NCBI GenBank assembly: GCA_020633075.1
Contig: JACKEI010000001.1
Coordinates: forward strand, 62,001-126,000
Reading direction: 5' to 3'
Length of the DNA stretch: 64,000 nucleotides
Source: Sandaracinaceae bacterium
Lineage (GTDB): Bacteria > Myxococcota_A > Polyangia > Polyangiales > Houyiibacteriaceae
Made by a program: the position numbers and the translations under genes. This document shows, piece after piece, positions 1 through 8,097 of this stretch. Positions within the stretch are counted from its first letter, which is position 1. Every line of letters starts with the position of its first letter. The notes under the pieces are model-generated. The model did no database searches and was not told where the DNA came from. It saw only the letters and a list, made by a program, of their open reading frames with translations.

Positions 1-145
1 CGCCAAGAAGGCTGCTCCGAAGAAGGCCGCCAAGAAGGCTGCTCCGAAGAAGGCCGCCAAGAAGGCTGCTCCGAAGAAGGCCGCCAAGAAGGCTGCCAAG
101 AAGCCGGCGACCAAGAAGGCCGCTCCGGCCGCTCCGGCTGCCTGA
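1..145 (+). CDS. Histone H1-like Ala/Lys-rich protein, C-terminal end (partial)
   Basis: Only the last 47 codons are in the window; the start lies to the left. The frame reads as repeated AKKAAPKKA units, then KPATKKAAPAAPAA and a TGA at 143-145. Basic, proline-spaced Ala/Lys tails of this kind are known from bacterial histone H1-like nucleoid proteins, which bind DNA through the charged tail without sequence preference. The tail is built from three identical 27-nt units followed by a decayed fourth, so its length probably varies between strains. Nothing N-terminal is visible, so a fusion to another domain, as in some Ala/Lys-tailed proteins, cannot be excluded. Confidence 0.7.
   Translation, partial: AKKAAPKKAAKKAAPKKAAKKAAPKKAAKKAAKKPATKKAAPAAPAA
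2..82 (+). repeat. 27-nt tandem repeat, 3 perfect copies
   Basis: Copies at 2-28, 29-55 and 56-82 are identical, each encoding AKKAAPKKA; a truncated, altered copy follows. Identity at the base level, not just the protein level, points to recent slippage or unequal crossing-over in the histone-like gene. The array may continue to the left of the window. Confidence 0.9.
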
Positions 146-310
146 GAGTTCCCGGCGGGCGCCCCTTGAGTCGGGTGTCCGCGTCGCGGGAACGCCGCGC
201 GTAACCACCCTTCTGTGGGGCCCCCGCCTTGGCTAGCCCGGCCACGGCTCGGATCGACCTAGTGTCGAGCTGAGGTCGTGTGCAGGATCGCCCGGTGAGA
301 GGCAGAACAA

Positions 311-346
311 AGAGCGCCTCGACGATTCACTCGTCGGGGCGCTCTT
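311..346 (-). terminator. Strong hairpin terminator for the minus-strand NFACT operon
   Basis: A 15-bp stem (311-325 with 331-345, one G-T wobble) closes a 5-nt loop. On the minus strand it is followed by TTTGTTCT, giving a U-rich tail, and it lies 20 nt past the stop of the NFACT gene. On the plus strand it lies 165 nt past the histone-like gene and has a poor T tail, so it mainly serves the minus-strand operon. Confidence 0.8.
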
Positions 347-365
347 GATCGTTCCGCACGAGCCC

Positions 366-1856
366 TCAGATCCGTAGCTCGGCCGCCAGTAGCGCGGCCA
401 GGCGCGCGGGTTCCTGTCGCAGAAGCAGGGTCTTGCGTCGGTCCACCCTCACGGCCCCCGCGGGGAAGCCGCGGGGTTTGACCACGTGGCGGCGCTCTGC
501 GTGGATGACCTCCACCAGGGCCTCGTCGCGCGCGTCGCTGAAGTGCGCCGCCAGCTGAGCCGCGTCCACCAGCAGGGCGCTCGACGCCACCGCCCCCCGC
601 GCCAGCGGCACGATCACGTGGGAGCCGGCGCGCCCCTCGACATGCAGCCAGAGGTGGTGTGGCTTCGCGTGGTGCAGGGTCAGCGCGTCGTTGTCGCGCG
701 CAGATCGTCCCACCCAGATGGGGTGCCCGTCCGACGAGACGAAGCGCCGGAACGGTGAGCGGTGCGCGTCCTTGCCGCCCCGCTTGTCGGACGAGCGACC
801 CTTGGTGCCCGCCTGCTGGCGGCGGGCTGGGCGCGCGGCGTCGTCCAGCTCTCGGAGCCCCAGCGCGAGACCCGCTTGCTCGACCTCGTCCAGCTCGCGT
901 CTGGTCGTGACCGCGGCGCAGCGGGCGGCGAGCGCGCGCACCTGCTCCAGCTGTTCCTCGGCGAGCGTCCAGCGCTCCTCGGCGATGCGTGCGCCGCGCT
1001 CCATGCGGCGGGCTTGGTGGTACAGCCGCGAGGCCCGGGCGGCGGGGGTCTCGCCCCGGCCGAGCGCGATGCGGCGGGGCCCCGGGGGGGCCAGGCTCCA
1101 GTCGGTGACGTCCACCCAGCCGGTCCCGTCCGCCTGGCGCGCCACGTCGTTGTGGTGCGCCAGCAGCAAGTCCGCGTCGAGCCGCAGCGTGGGTGCGCTG
1201 TCCGCGCGGTGAGCGTCCGCCAGGATGGCATCGCGCTTCCGAGAGAGACGCTTGACGGCGCGGCTGAGCGCTAGCGAGATGGCCCGCTGGCCGCTGTCCA
1301 ACAACTCGGCGGCGGCCGCGCGCACCAGCGCCGGGCCCGCGACGACGAGCTCGGCGCGCGACAGGCGCGCGTCGTCCTCGTTGGTGGGCGGCGACGGACA
1401 GGGCTCATGGGGGTGCGTGGCGAGCACCACCCGCTCTGCCGTCCGCAGCCAGAGCGCCCCCGCAGCGCGACTGGCCACCAGCCAGGTGTCCGGCCCCACG
1501 TGGGGATCGCGCGCTGTGGGCCCGGCGTCGTGCTCGGCGGTGTCGGTCTCTGAGCCGTCCGCGCCGTCGGCGCCGTCGGCGCCCTCTGCGCCCTCTGCGC
1601 GCAGGAACGAGATGAAGACCACACCGTCCACCAACTCGACCCGCAACGTGTCCGCGCCGAGGAGGCGGCGACGCAGCCCCTGGGCGAATGCGTCGGCCGG
1701 GGCGCCACGCGGCCGGGTGTCTACGAAGCCTGCGCCGAAGGCCCCGGGGTGTGAGCCGAGCACGAGGACCTCGGTCCGCCCTGCGGTGCGCAAGGTCAGC
1801 GCCACCAGCCCGGCGCTCGGGCGGTCGACTCGCAAGACGCGCCCCAGCGAGGCCAT
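366..1856 (-). CDS. NFACT RNA-binding domain protein, RqcH/FbpA-like
   Basis: The 496-residue product ends in a recognisable NFACT-R (DUF814) domain, about residues 368-490. It contains SSDGHPIWVGRSARDND and a following LWLHVEGRAGSHVIV block, the conserved signature of this family. RqcH-type NFACT proteins bind obstructed large ribosomal subunits and recruit tRNA-Ala to tag stalled chains. The N-terminal NFACT-N part is poorly conserved here and is interrupted near residues 88-105 by an acidic Gly-Ala-Asp repeat, so alanine-tailing activity is uncertain. The middle (about 180-340) is charged and probably coiled coil. ATG at 1856 is 4 nt after the stop of the upstream gene at 1861, indicating one transcript, ended by the hairpin at 311-345. 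Confidence 0.75.
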   Translation of the reverse strand: MASLGRVLRVDRPSAGLVALTLRTAGRTEVLVLGSHPGAFGAGFVDTRPRGAPADAFAQGLRRRLLGADTLRVELVDGVVFISFLRAEGAEGADGADGADGSETDTAEHDAGPTARDPHVGPDTWLVASRAAGALWLRTAERVVLATHPHEPCPSPPTNEDDARLSRAELVVAGPALVRAAAAELLDSGQRAISLALSRAVKRLSRKRDAILADAHRADSAPTLRLDADLLLAHHNDVARQADGTGWVDVTDWSLAPPGPRRIALGRGETPAARASRLYHQARRMERGARIAEERWTLAEEQLEQVRALAARCAAVTTRRELDEVEQAGLALGLRELDDAARPARRQQAGTKGRSSDKRGGKDAHRSPFRRFVSSDGHPIWVGRSARDNDALTLHHAKPHHLWLHVEGRAGSHVIVPLARGAVASSALLVDAAQLAAHFSDARDEALVEVIHAERRHVVKPRGFPAGAVRVDRRKTLLLRQEPARLAALLAAELRI

Positions 1857-1860
1857 CGGG

Positions 1861-2514
1861 CTACGCGTCGAAGAGCGCTTGGAGCTCGGTCGCGCGCCGG
1901 AAGGACTGCGCCGACTCGATGGCGACGTAGGCGCGCTCGGAGCCCGCGAGAGCCTGGTCGATGTCGTAGAGCAGCCCCTCGCTGATGCGCGCGCGCTGAC
2001 CCACGGTGCGCACGCGCGCGTACTGGAACGGGCCCACCAGTGGGGCGGGGGTCAGCAGCGGGTCGAAGGCCGGGACCGTGCCCAGCTCGACCGCGCGCGT
2101 GGCGAATTCGTCGGGCTCCCACATGCCGCGGGCTTCCCAGACCAGCTGCACGCCGTCCACCCGCACGAGGTCCAAGCACGCCGCCAGTCGGTCCCGGTCG
2201 CGCTTGCTGGGGGTCACCTCGGCGGAGGTGCGCACCACCAAGGCGAACGCACGCAGCGCCCCGAGGGCCTCGCGGAGCCAGACCACGCGCTCTTTGACGC
2301 CTTCGTCGATGCGGAGCTCCCCCAGATCTCCGCGAAACGCCCCCATGGGCGCCTCGAGGGCGAGCTCGAAGTCGTCGGCCAGCCCTTCGCGCCAGCGCTG
2401 CAGGGTGCCGGCGCGGGGCACGGGCAGAGGCGGACGGATCTCGGCGAAGCGCAGCGCGCTAGCGTACTTTTTTCCGGGGGGGCGCTCGACTTGAGCGCCT
2501 GCGAGGCGTGACAT
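1861..2514 (-). CDS. DUF72 (YecE-like) family protein
   Basis: A 217-residue protein with weak but ordered similarity to DUF72/YecE proteins, TIM-barrel-like proteins of unknown activity. An FAEIRPPLPVP block near the start is followed by RWREGLADDFELALEAP, matching the family's N-terminal strand-helix pattern. Later come LVWEARGMWEP and a GPFQYARVR strand. The usual catalytic-looking His/Trp residues are not evident, so this may be a degenerate member. The ATG at 2514 is preceded by a purine-rich AGAGAG stretch; a longer start at 2562 would add basic residues of no known use. It is 4 nt from the NFACT gene and probably its first operon partner. Confidence 0.55.
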   Translation of the reverse strand: MSRLAGAQVERPPGKKYASALRFAEIRPPLPVPRAGTLQRWREGLADDFELALEAPMGAFRGDLGELRIDEGVKERVVWLREALGALRAFALVVRTSAEVTPSKRDRDRLAACLDLVRVDGVQLVWEARGMWEPDEFATRAVELGTVPAFDPLLTPAPLVGPFQYARVRTVGQRARISEGLLYDIDQALAGSERAYVAIESAQSFRRATELQALFDA

Positions 2515-2666
2515 GCGAGCTCTCTGTCTCTTACAGGGGCAGCCCCCCGTGCGTGACGACACGCTCGGGTCGCCATCCGATGGCCTCTAGTTAGTGCACG
2601 GAACCCCGCTGGGCAACCGGCGTGGGCGTCATGGCGCGAAGTCCTGCGACCGCGAGCAATCCCCGC

Positions 2667-2672
2667 TATCCT
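2667..2672 (+). promoter_or_regulatory. -10 element (TATCCT) of the TPR-HEAT gene, leaderless type
   Basis: TATCCT ends 7 nt before the GTG at 2679, so the predicted first transcribed base is the start codon itself. There is no Shine-Dalgarno sequence between them. Confidence 0.5.
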
Positions 2673-2678
2673 TTCGCG

Positions 2679-5600
2679 GTGTCCGACCCCGCGCGCTCCA
2701 CTTCGCCCGCCTCTGGCTCCGTGTCCCTGACCCGCGCCACGCTGTTCAGCGTCTCCATGGTCCTCACCGTGCTGACTTGGGCGACGGACGCGGTCGCGCA
2801 GGACTGGGGGCTCACCATGCGACCCGGGCCGGCCGGCATGCAGCCCAGCTCGGGCATGCGCCCGGCGGGGATGCGGCCTGCGGGGATGCGGCCCGCGGGG
2901 ATGCGGCCAGCAGGGATGCAGCCAGCAGGGATGCAGCCCGACGGCGGCGAGGCGGAGGCCGGCAGCGCCGAGACGCGGCCCGGCCCGGCGGGCCAAGCGA
3001 GCGGGACCACGCCGGATGCGGAGCGCACGGCGACGCTCATCGCCCGCTACCGCGCAATCCTCGCGAACGATCCGCGCGAGACCTTCGCCTTCCAGCGCCT
3101 GGTGGACCTCTACCGAGAGCGCGACGGCAGCGTGGACCGCTTCCAAGAGGAGCTCTTGGCGGAGGTCGCCGCGGACGAGCGGGCCTACCCCGCGCGCATG
3201 CTCCTCGGGCACCTCTACAAGGCGCAGCAGCGGCGAGCGGAGGCGCTGGCGATGTACCGCGCGGCGGCGGCGCTGCGCCCGAACGACCCTGCGCCGCATG
3301 GGGCCGAGGGGCGGCTGGCGGCGGCCGCCGGCGACGTCGCGGGTGCTCGCACGGCGCTCGGGCGGGCGCTGGCCCTGTCGCGTGAGGACCAAGCGCAGCG
3401 CGAGCTGCACGAAGAGCTGGCGCAGCTGGCGCTCGCGGCGGACGACTTCGAGGACGCCGCCGCGCATTACCGCGAGCTCTCCCGTGGTGCGGACGCGGGC
3501 ATCTACCAGCGCACCGCGTTCGCGCGCGCGCTGCTCGCAGCGGGTCACCATCAGCGCGCCATCGACGAGTACGAGCGGGTGGTCACGTCGCTGCGCGGGG
3601 ACAACCGCGTGCTGGCGCCGGTGCTACGCGAGCTCGGGCAAGCGCAGCTGGCCGCCGGTGAGGTCGCGGAGGCCATCGCCACCTTTCAGCGCGCGCTGCG
3701 CGTGTCCGGACGCGAGGCTGGGGTGCGGGCAGAGATCTACGATGGCTTGGTGGAGGCCTACCGCCGCGGAGACCGGCTGGCGGAGCTCATCACCGAGCTC
3801 GAGCAAGGAGGCGGCGGGGGTTTCGAGGCGCTGGAGCTCGTGGCGCGGCTCCATGACGAGCTGGGCCACGAGGAGGAGGCCCTCACGGCCTACCGGCGCG
3901 CGCTGGCCAGCAACCCGCGTCATATCGACACGCGGGTCCGTCTGGCGCAGCTGTTGGCTCGCTCCGGGCGTCTGACGGAGGTCATCGCGGAGTATCGGCA
4001 GCTGATCCGCAGCGCCCCGCGCGAGCCCCGCTTCGTCGTCGAGCTGGCACAGCTGCTCATGCAGACCGGCCAGCGCGACGAGGCCCTCCAGCTGGCCGCG
4101 CGCTCGAGCCGTCAGTTCGGCAGTGACCCCGCCGTGCACGAGGCGCTCGCCGAGCTGTACACGCGCTGGGGCGAAGTGGAGCTCGCGCAGCGTGAGGTCG
4201 AGCAGCTGGTGCGCATCGACCCGAGCGACCCAGCGCACCTCATCGCGCTCGGGGAGCAGCAGCTGGATCAGGGCGACGAAGCAGGGGCCGTGCGCACCTG
4301 GCAGCGCATCTTGCAGGCCGAGCCGGATCGCGCTCGGGCCTACGCCACGCTGGCGGGCGTCTTCGCGGACCACGCCATGGACGCCCGCGCGGAGGAGGCC
4401 TACCGCGAGGCCGTGCGCCTCGCTCCGACCGACGTGGACAACGCGCGTGGGCTCGCCACGGTGCTGGAGCGTCCCATCGAGGGGCAGTCGGCCCAGCAGC
4501 AGGTGGCGCGTGACACGGAGGCCATCGAGGTCTGGCAGCGGGTCATCGGCCTCGACGGGGTCGAGCGCGCTGCGCGCCGCGAGGCCCGTCGGCGTGTGGT
4601 GGCCATCTATGCGCGCCGGCGGCTGCTCGCGGGGCAGCTGGGCGTGTGGAGCGCCGCGTTCGCGGCCGACCCGCCGGACCTCGAGGCCGGGCGTTATCTG
4701 TCGGAGGCTCACCTGCAGCGGCGCCCCCGCGACTTGCCGGCGGCGCGAGCCACGCTGGCGCGCTTGATCGAGCTGGCCCCAGGCGACGTGGAGAGCCTGA
4801 TCGCGCTCGAGCGCGTGCACGTGGTGGAGGGCGACCGGGCCGCCGCCATCGATGTGCTCCGGCGGTTGGTGGAGGCCGACGCGCGGCGCGCTCCGCACTA
4901 CCTGCAGCAGATGGCGGAGCACGCTCACGCGCTCTACCGGGACGAGGACGCCGTGGCGTTCGCCGCCGAGGCCGTGCTGCGCTCCCCCGACGACGCCGAG
5001 GGTCACCGTCGCTTGGGCGAGCTCTATCGTTCGCGGCAGGACACCGCCAACGCCATCGCCAGCTATCAACGCGCCATCGAGCTCAACGACAGGCTCTTCA
5101 CGACCTACTTCCAGCTGGCCGAGCTGCACCTCGCGGCGGGCGACACGCGCGCCGCCGACGCCCTGCTGCGGCGCGTGGTGCGCTCCTCGCCGGACGACGA
5201 GCTCGTGTCGCAGGCGGCCCGCATGTCCATGCAGATCAACCTGGGTGAGGGGACCCTCGAGGTGCTGGAGCAGGAGCTGCTCCCGATGGCGCTGGCGCAC
5301 GTGCAGCGCCCCGTCTTCCGCAAGCTGGTGGTGGACCTCTACGACCAGATGACCTCGCCGTGGATCCAGCTCGCGACGAGCTCGGGGGCGTCCCGCGAGA
5401 GCGCCGACGCCAACCTGCGCCGCCTGGGCGCCCGCGCCATCAAGCCGCTGCTCGAGGCCTTGGCCGACGACGATCCGCGGCAGCAGCGCATCGCGGTGGA
5501 GATCCTGGGGCACCTCGGGAACCCCAACGCGGCGGGCCCGCTGCTGGCCCTGGCCGAGAACGCGGAGCGCGACGGGGACCTCCGCATGCGCGCGCTGACG

Positions 5601-6944
5601 GGCGCGGGCGCCGTCGCCCCCGACAGCCTCGCCGCGCGCTTCCTGGTCTTGGCCACGGGCTCCGAGAGCCGACTGCGCGCGACGGCGGCGTGGTCTCTCG
5701 CGCGCATGGGCGGACGCCGGGTGGTGCCCATGCTGCGTGGCCTGCTGGGCGAGGGCGACCGTAGCGTGCGCGCCTTCGCGGCGCTCGGCCTGGGCCGCGC
5801 GCGTGAGGCCAGCGCGGCCGCAGCGCTGCGCGGTCTGCTGGTGGAGGACCCGGACCCGACGGTGCGCGCGTGCGCCGCCTGGTCTCTTGGTCGCTTGGGG
5901 CACGCGGAGGACGTGCCCGCGCTCGTGACCTCGCTGCGGAGCGCGGGCGAGCCCTTGCTGGCCCGCGCGTCCGCGCACGCGCTCGGCCAGGTTGGCACCG
6001 CTCCCGCCCGGGAGGCGCTGGGCTATGCGCTGTTCGATACCGCGGAGGGGCAGCACGAGGCTGCGGCCCAGGCGCTGCGGGCCCGTCCGTCCGCTGGCGC
6101 GCAGAGCGACGACCCAGGGCCCTTCCCGGTTCCGCAGGGCATCGCGCAGGCCCTGGACTATCTGCCGTTGATTCTCGACATCGCGGCCGACGGCGAAGCG
6201 GTGGAGCTGGAGCCGCTCCAGGCCGCCCTGGTGGATGCTGCCCGCGACGCGCTGCGCGGGCCGGTCGAGTCCGTTCGCGGCGCGCTGTCCCTGCTCGCTG
6301 CCAGCCCCGTGCTGACGGCGCACGGCGACGGCGCCCCCCCCCGCACGATAGGTCTTGGCATGCTCACGCGTGACCTCGACCGGTGGGAGGCTGGCAAGCG
6401 GGAGCGCGGCGTCGCCGTCCTCGAGGCGCTGGGCGCCGCGCTGGCCGACGACGTGGTGGCGGCCACGCGGCACCCCGACCGCGCGGTGCGCGAGGGCGCC
6501 CTGAATGTACTCGCGCGCGTCTCGGGCGACGCGGCCGACGCGGCGCTCGCGGCCTCACTCGACGACCCGGAGCCGGCCGTCGTGGGGGCCGCGCTGCGTG
6601 TCCTGCGCGACCGCACACCGACCAGCGCGACGGTCGAGCGGGTGACTCAGCTGGCGCGTGACCACGCTCACTGGCCGACCCGGCTCGAGGCGGCGCACAC
6701 GCTCGCTCGCTACGCGCAGCCGGCTTCCGGGGCGTCTCCCTTGGCCCCAGCGCAGCGTGCCGAGCTCACACGGCACCTGATCGAGCTCCTGGCGACCGAC
6801 CGCTACGCGTTCGTGCGCGAGGCCGCAGCGCAGGGCCTCGCGGGGAGCGACTCGGCCCAGACGCGCGCCGCGCTCGAGCACGCACGAGAGGCCGACCCCG
6901 ACGCCAGCGTCCGCGCGGCCACCGCAGCGGCCCTGCAACGTTGA
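2679..6944 (+). CDS. Large secreted TPR-HEAT repeat protein
   Basis: A 1421-residue protein. Residues about 15-41 form a signal peptide ending in AVAQ, so the body is probably periplasmic. A low-complexity linker with GMRPA repeats follows, then roughly 750 residues of tetratricopeptide repeats (for example RRAEALAMYRAAAALRPND and NAIASYQRAIELND). The last 500 residues are HEAT/PBS-lyase-type repeats (for example VPMLRGLLGEGDRSVRAFAALGLG). Both repeat classes are protein-binding scaffolds, and no catalytic domain is visible. GTG 2679 was chosen because a TATCCT -10 sits 7 nt upstream; GTG 2622 and ATG 2631 are in-frame alternatives with no better signal. It stands alone ahead of two FHA genes, which have their own promoters. 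Function unknown; a large envelope assembly scaffold is the plain guess. Confidence 0.85.
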   Translation: MSDPARSTSPASGSVSLTRATLFSVSMVLTVLTWATDAVAQDWGLTMRPGPAGMQPSSGMRPAGMRPAGMRPAGMRPAGMQPAGMQPDGGEAEAGSAETRPGPAGQASGTTPDAERTATLIARYRAILANDPRETFAFQRLVDLYRERDGSVDRFQEELLAEVAADERAYPARMLLGHLYKAQQRRAEALAMYRAAAALRPNDPAPHGAEGRLAAAAGDVAGARTALGRALALSREDQAQRELHEELAQLALAADDFEDAAAHYRELSRGADAGIYQRTAFARALLAAGHHQRAIDEYERVVTSLRGDNRVLAPVLRELGQAQLAAGEVAEAIATFQRALRVSGREAGVRAEIYDGLVEAYRRGDRLAELITELEQGGGGGFEALELVARLHDELGHEEEALTAYRRALASNPRHIDTRVRLAQLLARSGRLTEVIAEYRQLIRSAPREPRFVVELAQLLMQTGQRDEALQLAARSSRQFGSDPAVHEALAELYTRWGEVELAQREVEQLVRIDPSDPAHLIALGEQQLDQGDEAGAVRTWQRILQAEPDRARAYATLAGVFADHAMDARAEEAYREAVRLAPTDVDNARGLATVLERPIEGQSAQQQVARDTEAIEVWQRVIGLDGVERAARREARRRVVAIYARRRLLAGQLGVWSAAFAADPPDLEAGRYLSEAHLQRRPRDLPAARATLARLIELAPGDVESLIALERVHVVEGDRAAAIDVLRRLVEADARRAPHYLQQMAEHAHALYRDEDAVAFAAEAVLRSPDDAEGHRRLGELYRSRQDTANAIASYQRAIELNDRLFTTYFQLAELHLAAGDTRAADALLRRVVRSSPDDELVSQAARMSMQINLGEGTLEVLEQELLPMALAHVQRPVFRKLVVDLYDQMTSPWIQLATSSGASRESADANLRRLGARAIKPLLEALADDDPRQQRIAVEILGHLGNPNAAGPLLALAENAERDGDLRMRALTGAGAVAPDSLAARFLVLATGSESRLRATAAWSLARMGGRRVVPMLRGLLGEGDRSVRAFAALGLGRAREASAAAALRGLLVEDPDPTVRACAAWSLGRLGHAEDVPALVTSLRSAGEPLLARASAHALGQVGTAPAREALGYALFDTAEGQHEAAAQALRARPSAGAQSDDPGPFPVPQGIAQALDYLPLILDIAADGEAVELEPLQAALVDAARDALRGPVESVRGALSLLAASPVLTAHGDGAPPRTIGLGMLTRDLDRWEAGKRERGVAVLEALGAALADDVVAATRHPDRAVREGALNVLARVSGDAADAALAASLDDPEPAVVGAALRVLRDRTPTSATVERVTQLARDHAHWPTRLEAAHTLARYAQPASGASPLAPAQRAELTRHLIELLATDRYAFVREAAAQGLAGSDSAQTRAALEHAREADPDASVRAATAAALQR
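2868..2940 (+). repeat. 15-nt tandem repeats encoding GMRPA/GMQPA
   Basis: Five near-identical 15-nt units of the form ggggatgcggcccgc encode GMRPA/GMQPA pentapeptides just after the predicted signal peptide of the TPR-HEAT protein. The first copies differ by one or two bases and the last by R-to-Q changes. This is a candidate length-variable linker. Confidence 0.8.
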
Positions 6945-6970
6945 CGTGAGCACTGACAATAACGTACTAC
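6941..6970 (+). promoter_or_regulatory. Possible sigma-70 promoter of the first FHA gene
   Basis: TTGACG at 6941-6946, an 18-nt spacer and TACTAC at 6965-6970. The -35 overlaps the stop codon of the TPR-HEAT gene. The -10 is a weak match. Confidence 0.35.
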
Positions 6971-7021
6971 TGCGCTGCGTCGGTCGCGCTCTGCGACGAG
7001 CAACCAGGATTAGCCGTTGGC

Positions 7022-7942
7022 ATGGATGAGTACGTTGGCATCGTTTGTGGACAGTGCGACGCGTTTTGCCCCATGGGCGCGCCTCGCTGTGTCAACTGCG
7101 GCGTCGCGCTCGGTGCTGCGGCCGCGTTGAGTCCCCACGCTGGGGCGGAGGAACCGATGGAGCAAGCCCGTAACTACGTTTGCAAAGAGTGCGCGAGCCC
7201 GGTCCCGGCCGGTCACAAGTTCTGTGGTGGCTGCGGGGGCGAGGTCCCCATGCAGGTCCAGACAGGTCAGGTGGACTTCTTCGGCGCGATGCAGACGCCG
7301 GGCAAGGCCCGACTCATTCTCATCCGCGGCGACCAGGGCGTGGACGGCCTGAGCTACGTGCTCCAGGGCAGCGAGCACATCGCTGGTCGCGAGGAGGACC
7401 AGATCCTCTTTCCGGAGGACACCTGGCTGAGCCCGCGTCACGCCAACTTCCTGTACGAAGGGGAGAAGCTGATCGCGCGCGACGAGAACAGCACCAACGG
7501 CATCTTCCTACGCATCACGCAGCCGGTGGAGATCGCTCCTGGCGACACGTTCCTGTGCGGTGATCAGGTGTTCCGCCTGGACGCCAGCCCCCCCGACGCG
7601 TCCAGCCCCGCGGACGACCAGACGTACTTCTACTCCTCGCCCCGGCGCCCCAGCCCGTTCCGCGTCACGCAGGTGCTCGTGGGTGGCGTCGATGGCATCG
7701 TGTTCTGCGCTCGAGAGGCCTCCGCCGTCATCGGCCGCGAAGACTGCGACCTCAACTTCCCGGAGGACATCTACATGTCCGGGAATCACGCGCGCATCGA
7801 CAACGTCGGTGGCCGCTTCACGCTGACCGACACCGGATCGCGCAACGGGACCTACGCGCGCATCAAGGGGCAGGCCGAGCTTTCTCACGGCGACTACCTC
7901 TTCCTCGGCAAGCAGCTGCTGCGCGTCGAGGTCACCGCCTGA
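7022..7942 (+). CDS. Zinc-ribbon protein with two FHA domains (paralogue 1)
   Basis: A 306-residue soluble protein. Two short zinc ribbons come first: CGQC with CVNC (residues about 9-26) and CKEC with CGGC (about 54-71). Two forkhead-associated domains follow. FHA1 (about 98-188) has GREEDQILF, SPRHANF and NSTNG; FHA2 (about 215-304) has GREDCDLNF, SGNHARI and SRNGT. The GR, S-H and NG residues that bind phosphothreonine are intact in both. FHA proteins read Ser/Thr kinase output, and two such kinases lie within 12 kb. No membrane segment or enzyme domain is visible. A closely similar gene follows 155 nt downstream. Confidence 0.85.
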   Translation: MDEYVGIVCGQCDAFCPMGAPRCVNCGVALGAAAALSPHAGAEEPMEQARNYVCKECASPVPAGHKFCGGCGGEVPMQVQTGQVDFFGAMQTPGKARLILIRGDQGVDGLSYVLQGSEHIAGREEDQILFPEDTWLSPRHANFLYEGEKLIARDENSTNGIFLRITQPVEIAPGDTFLCGDQVFRLDASPPDASSPADDQTYFYSSPRRPSPFRVTQVLVGGVDGIVFCAREASAVIGREDCDLNFPEDIYMSGNHARIDNVGGRFTLTDTGSRNGTYARIKGQAELSHGDYLFLGKQLLRVEVTA

Positions 7943-7988
7943 GCCTACGCGGGCCGCTCCGCATTTCGCCCGGCGGCCCAACACTCCC

Positions 7989-8018
7989 TTGACCCTTTCT
8001 CGCGAGCCTGACTATGCT
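7989..8018 (+). promoter_or_regulatory. Sigma-70 promoter of the second FHA gene
   Basis: TTGACC (7989-7994), 18-nt spacer, TATGCT (8013-8018), preceding a leader of about 73 nt that ends in GAGGAGA just before the GTG at 8098. Confidence 0.55.
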
Positions 8019-8097
8019 CGCTCCCACTTACGGGTTCTTGGTCAGCGGCGGGTGAGCCCGCGCTGGCCATCAGGACCTTCCGATTGAGGAGACTTCC

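Noticed and set aside
2868..2940. Short regular repeats considered as a CRISPR array
   Set aside because: Units are 15 nt without spacers and lie in frame within a protein-coding gene.
3624..6473. 949-codon open frame on the minus strand inside the TPR-HEAT gene
   Set aside because: Long antisense frames are common at about 70 % GC. Its product is low-complexity His/Arg/Gly/Leu, without motifs, while the plus frame encodes clear TPR and HEAT repeats.
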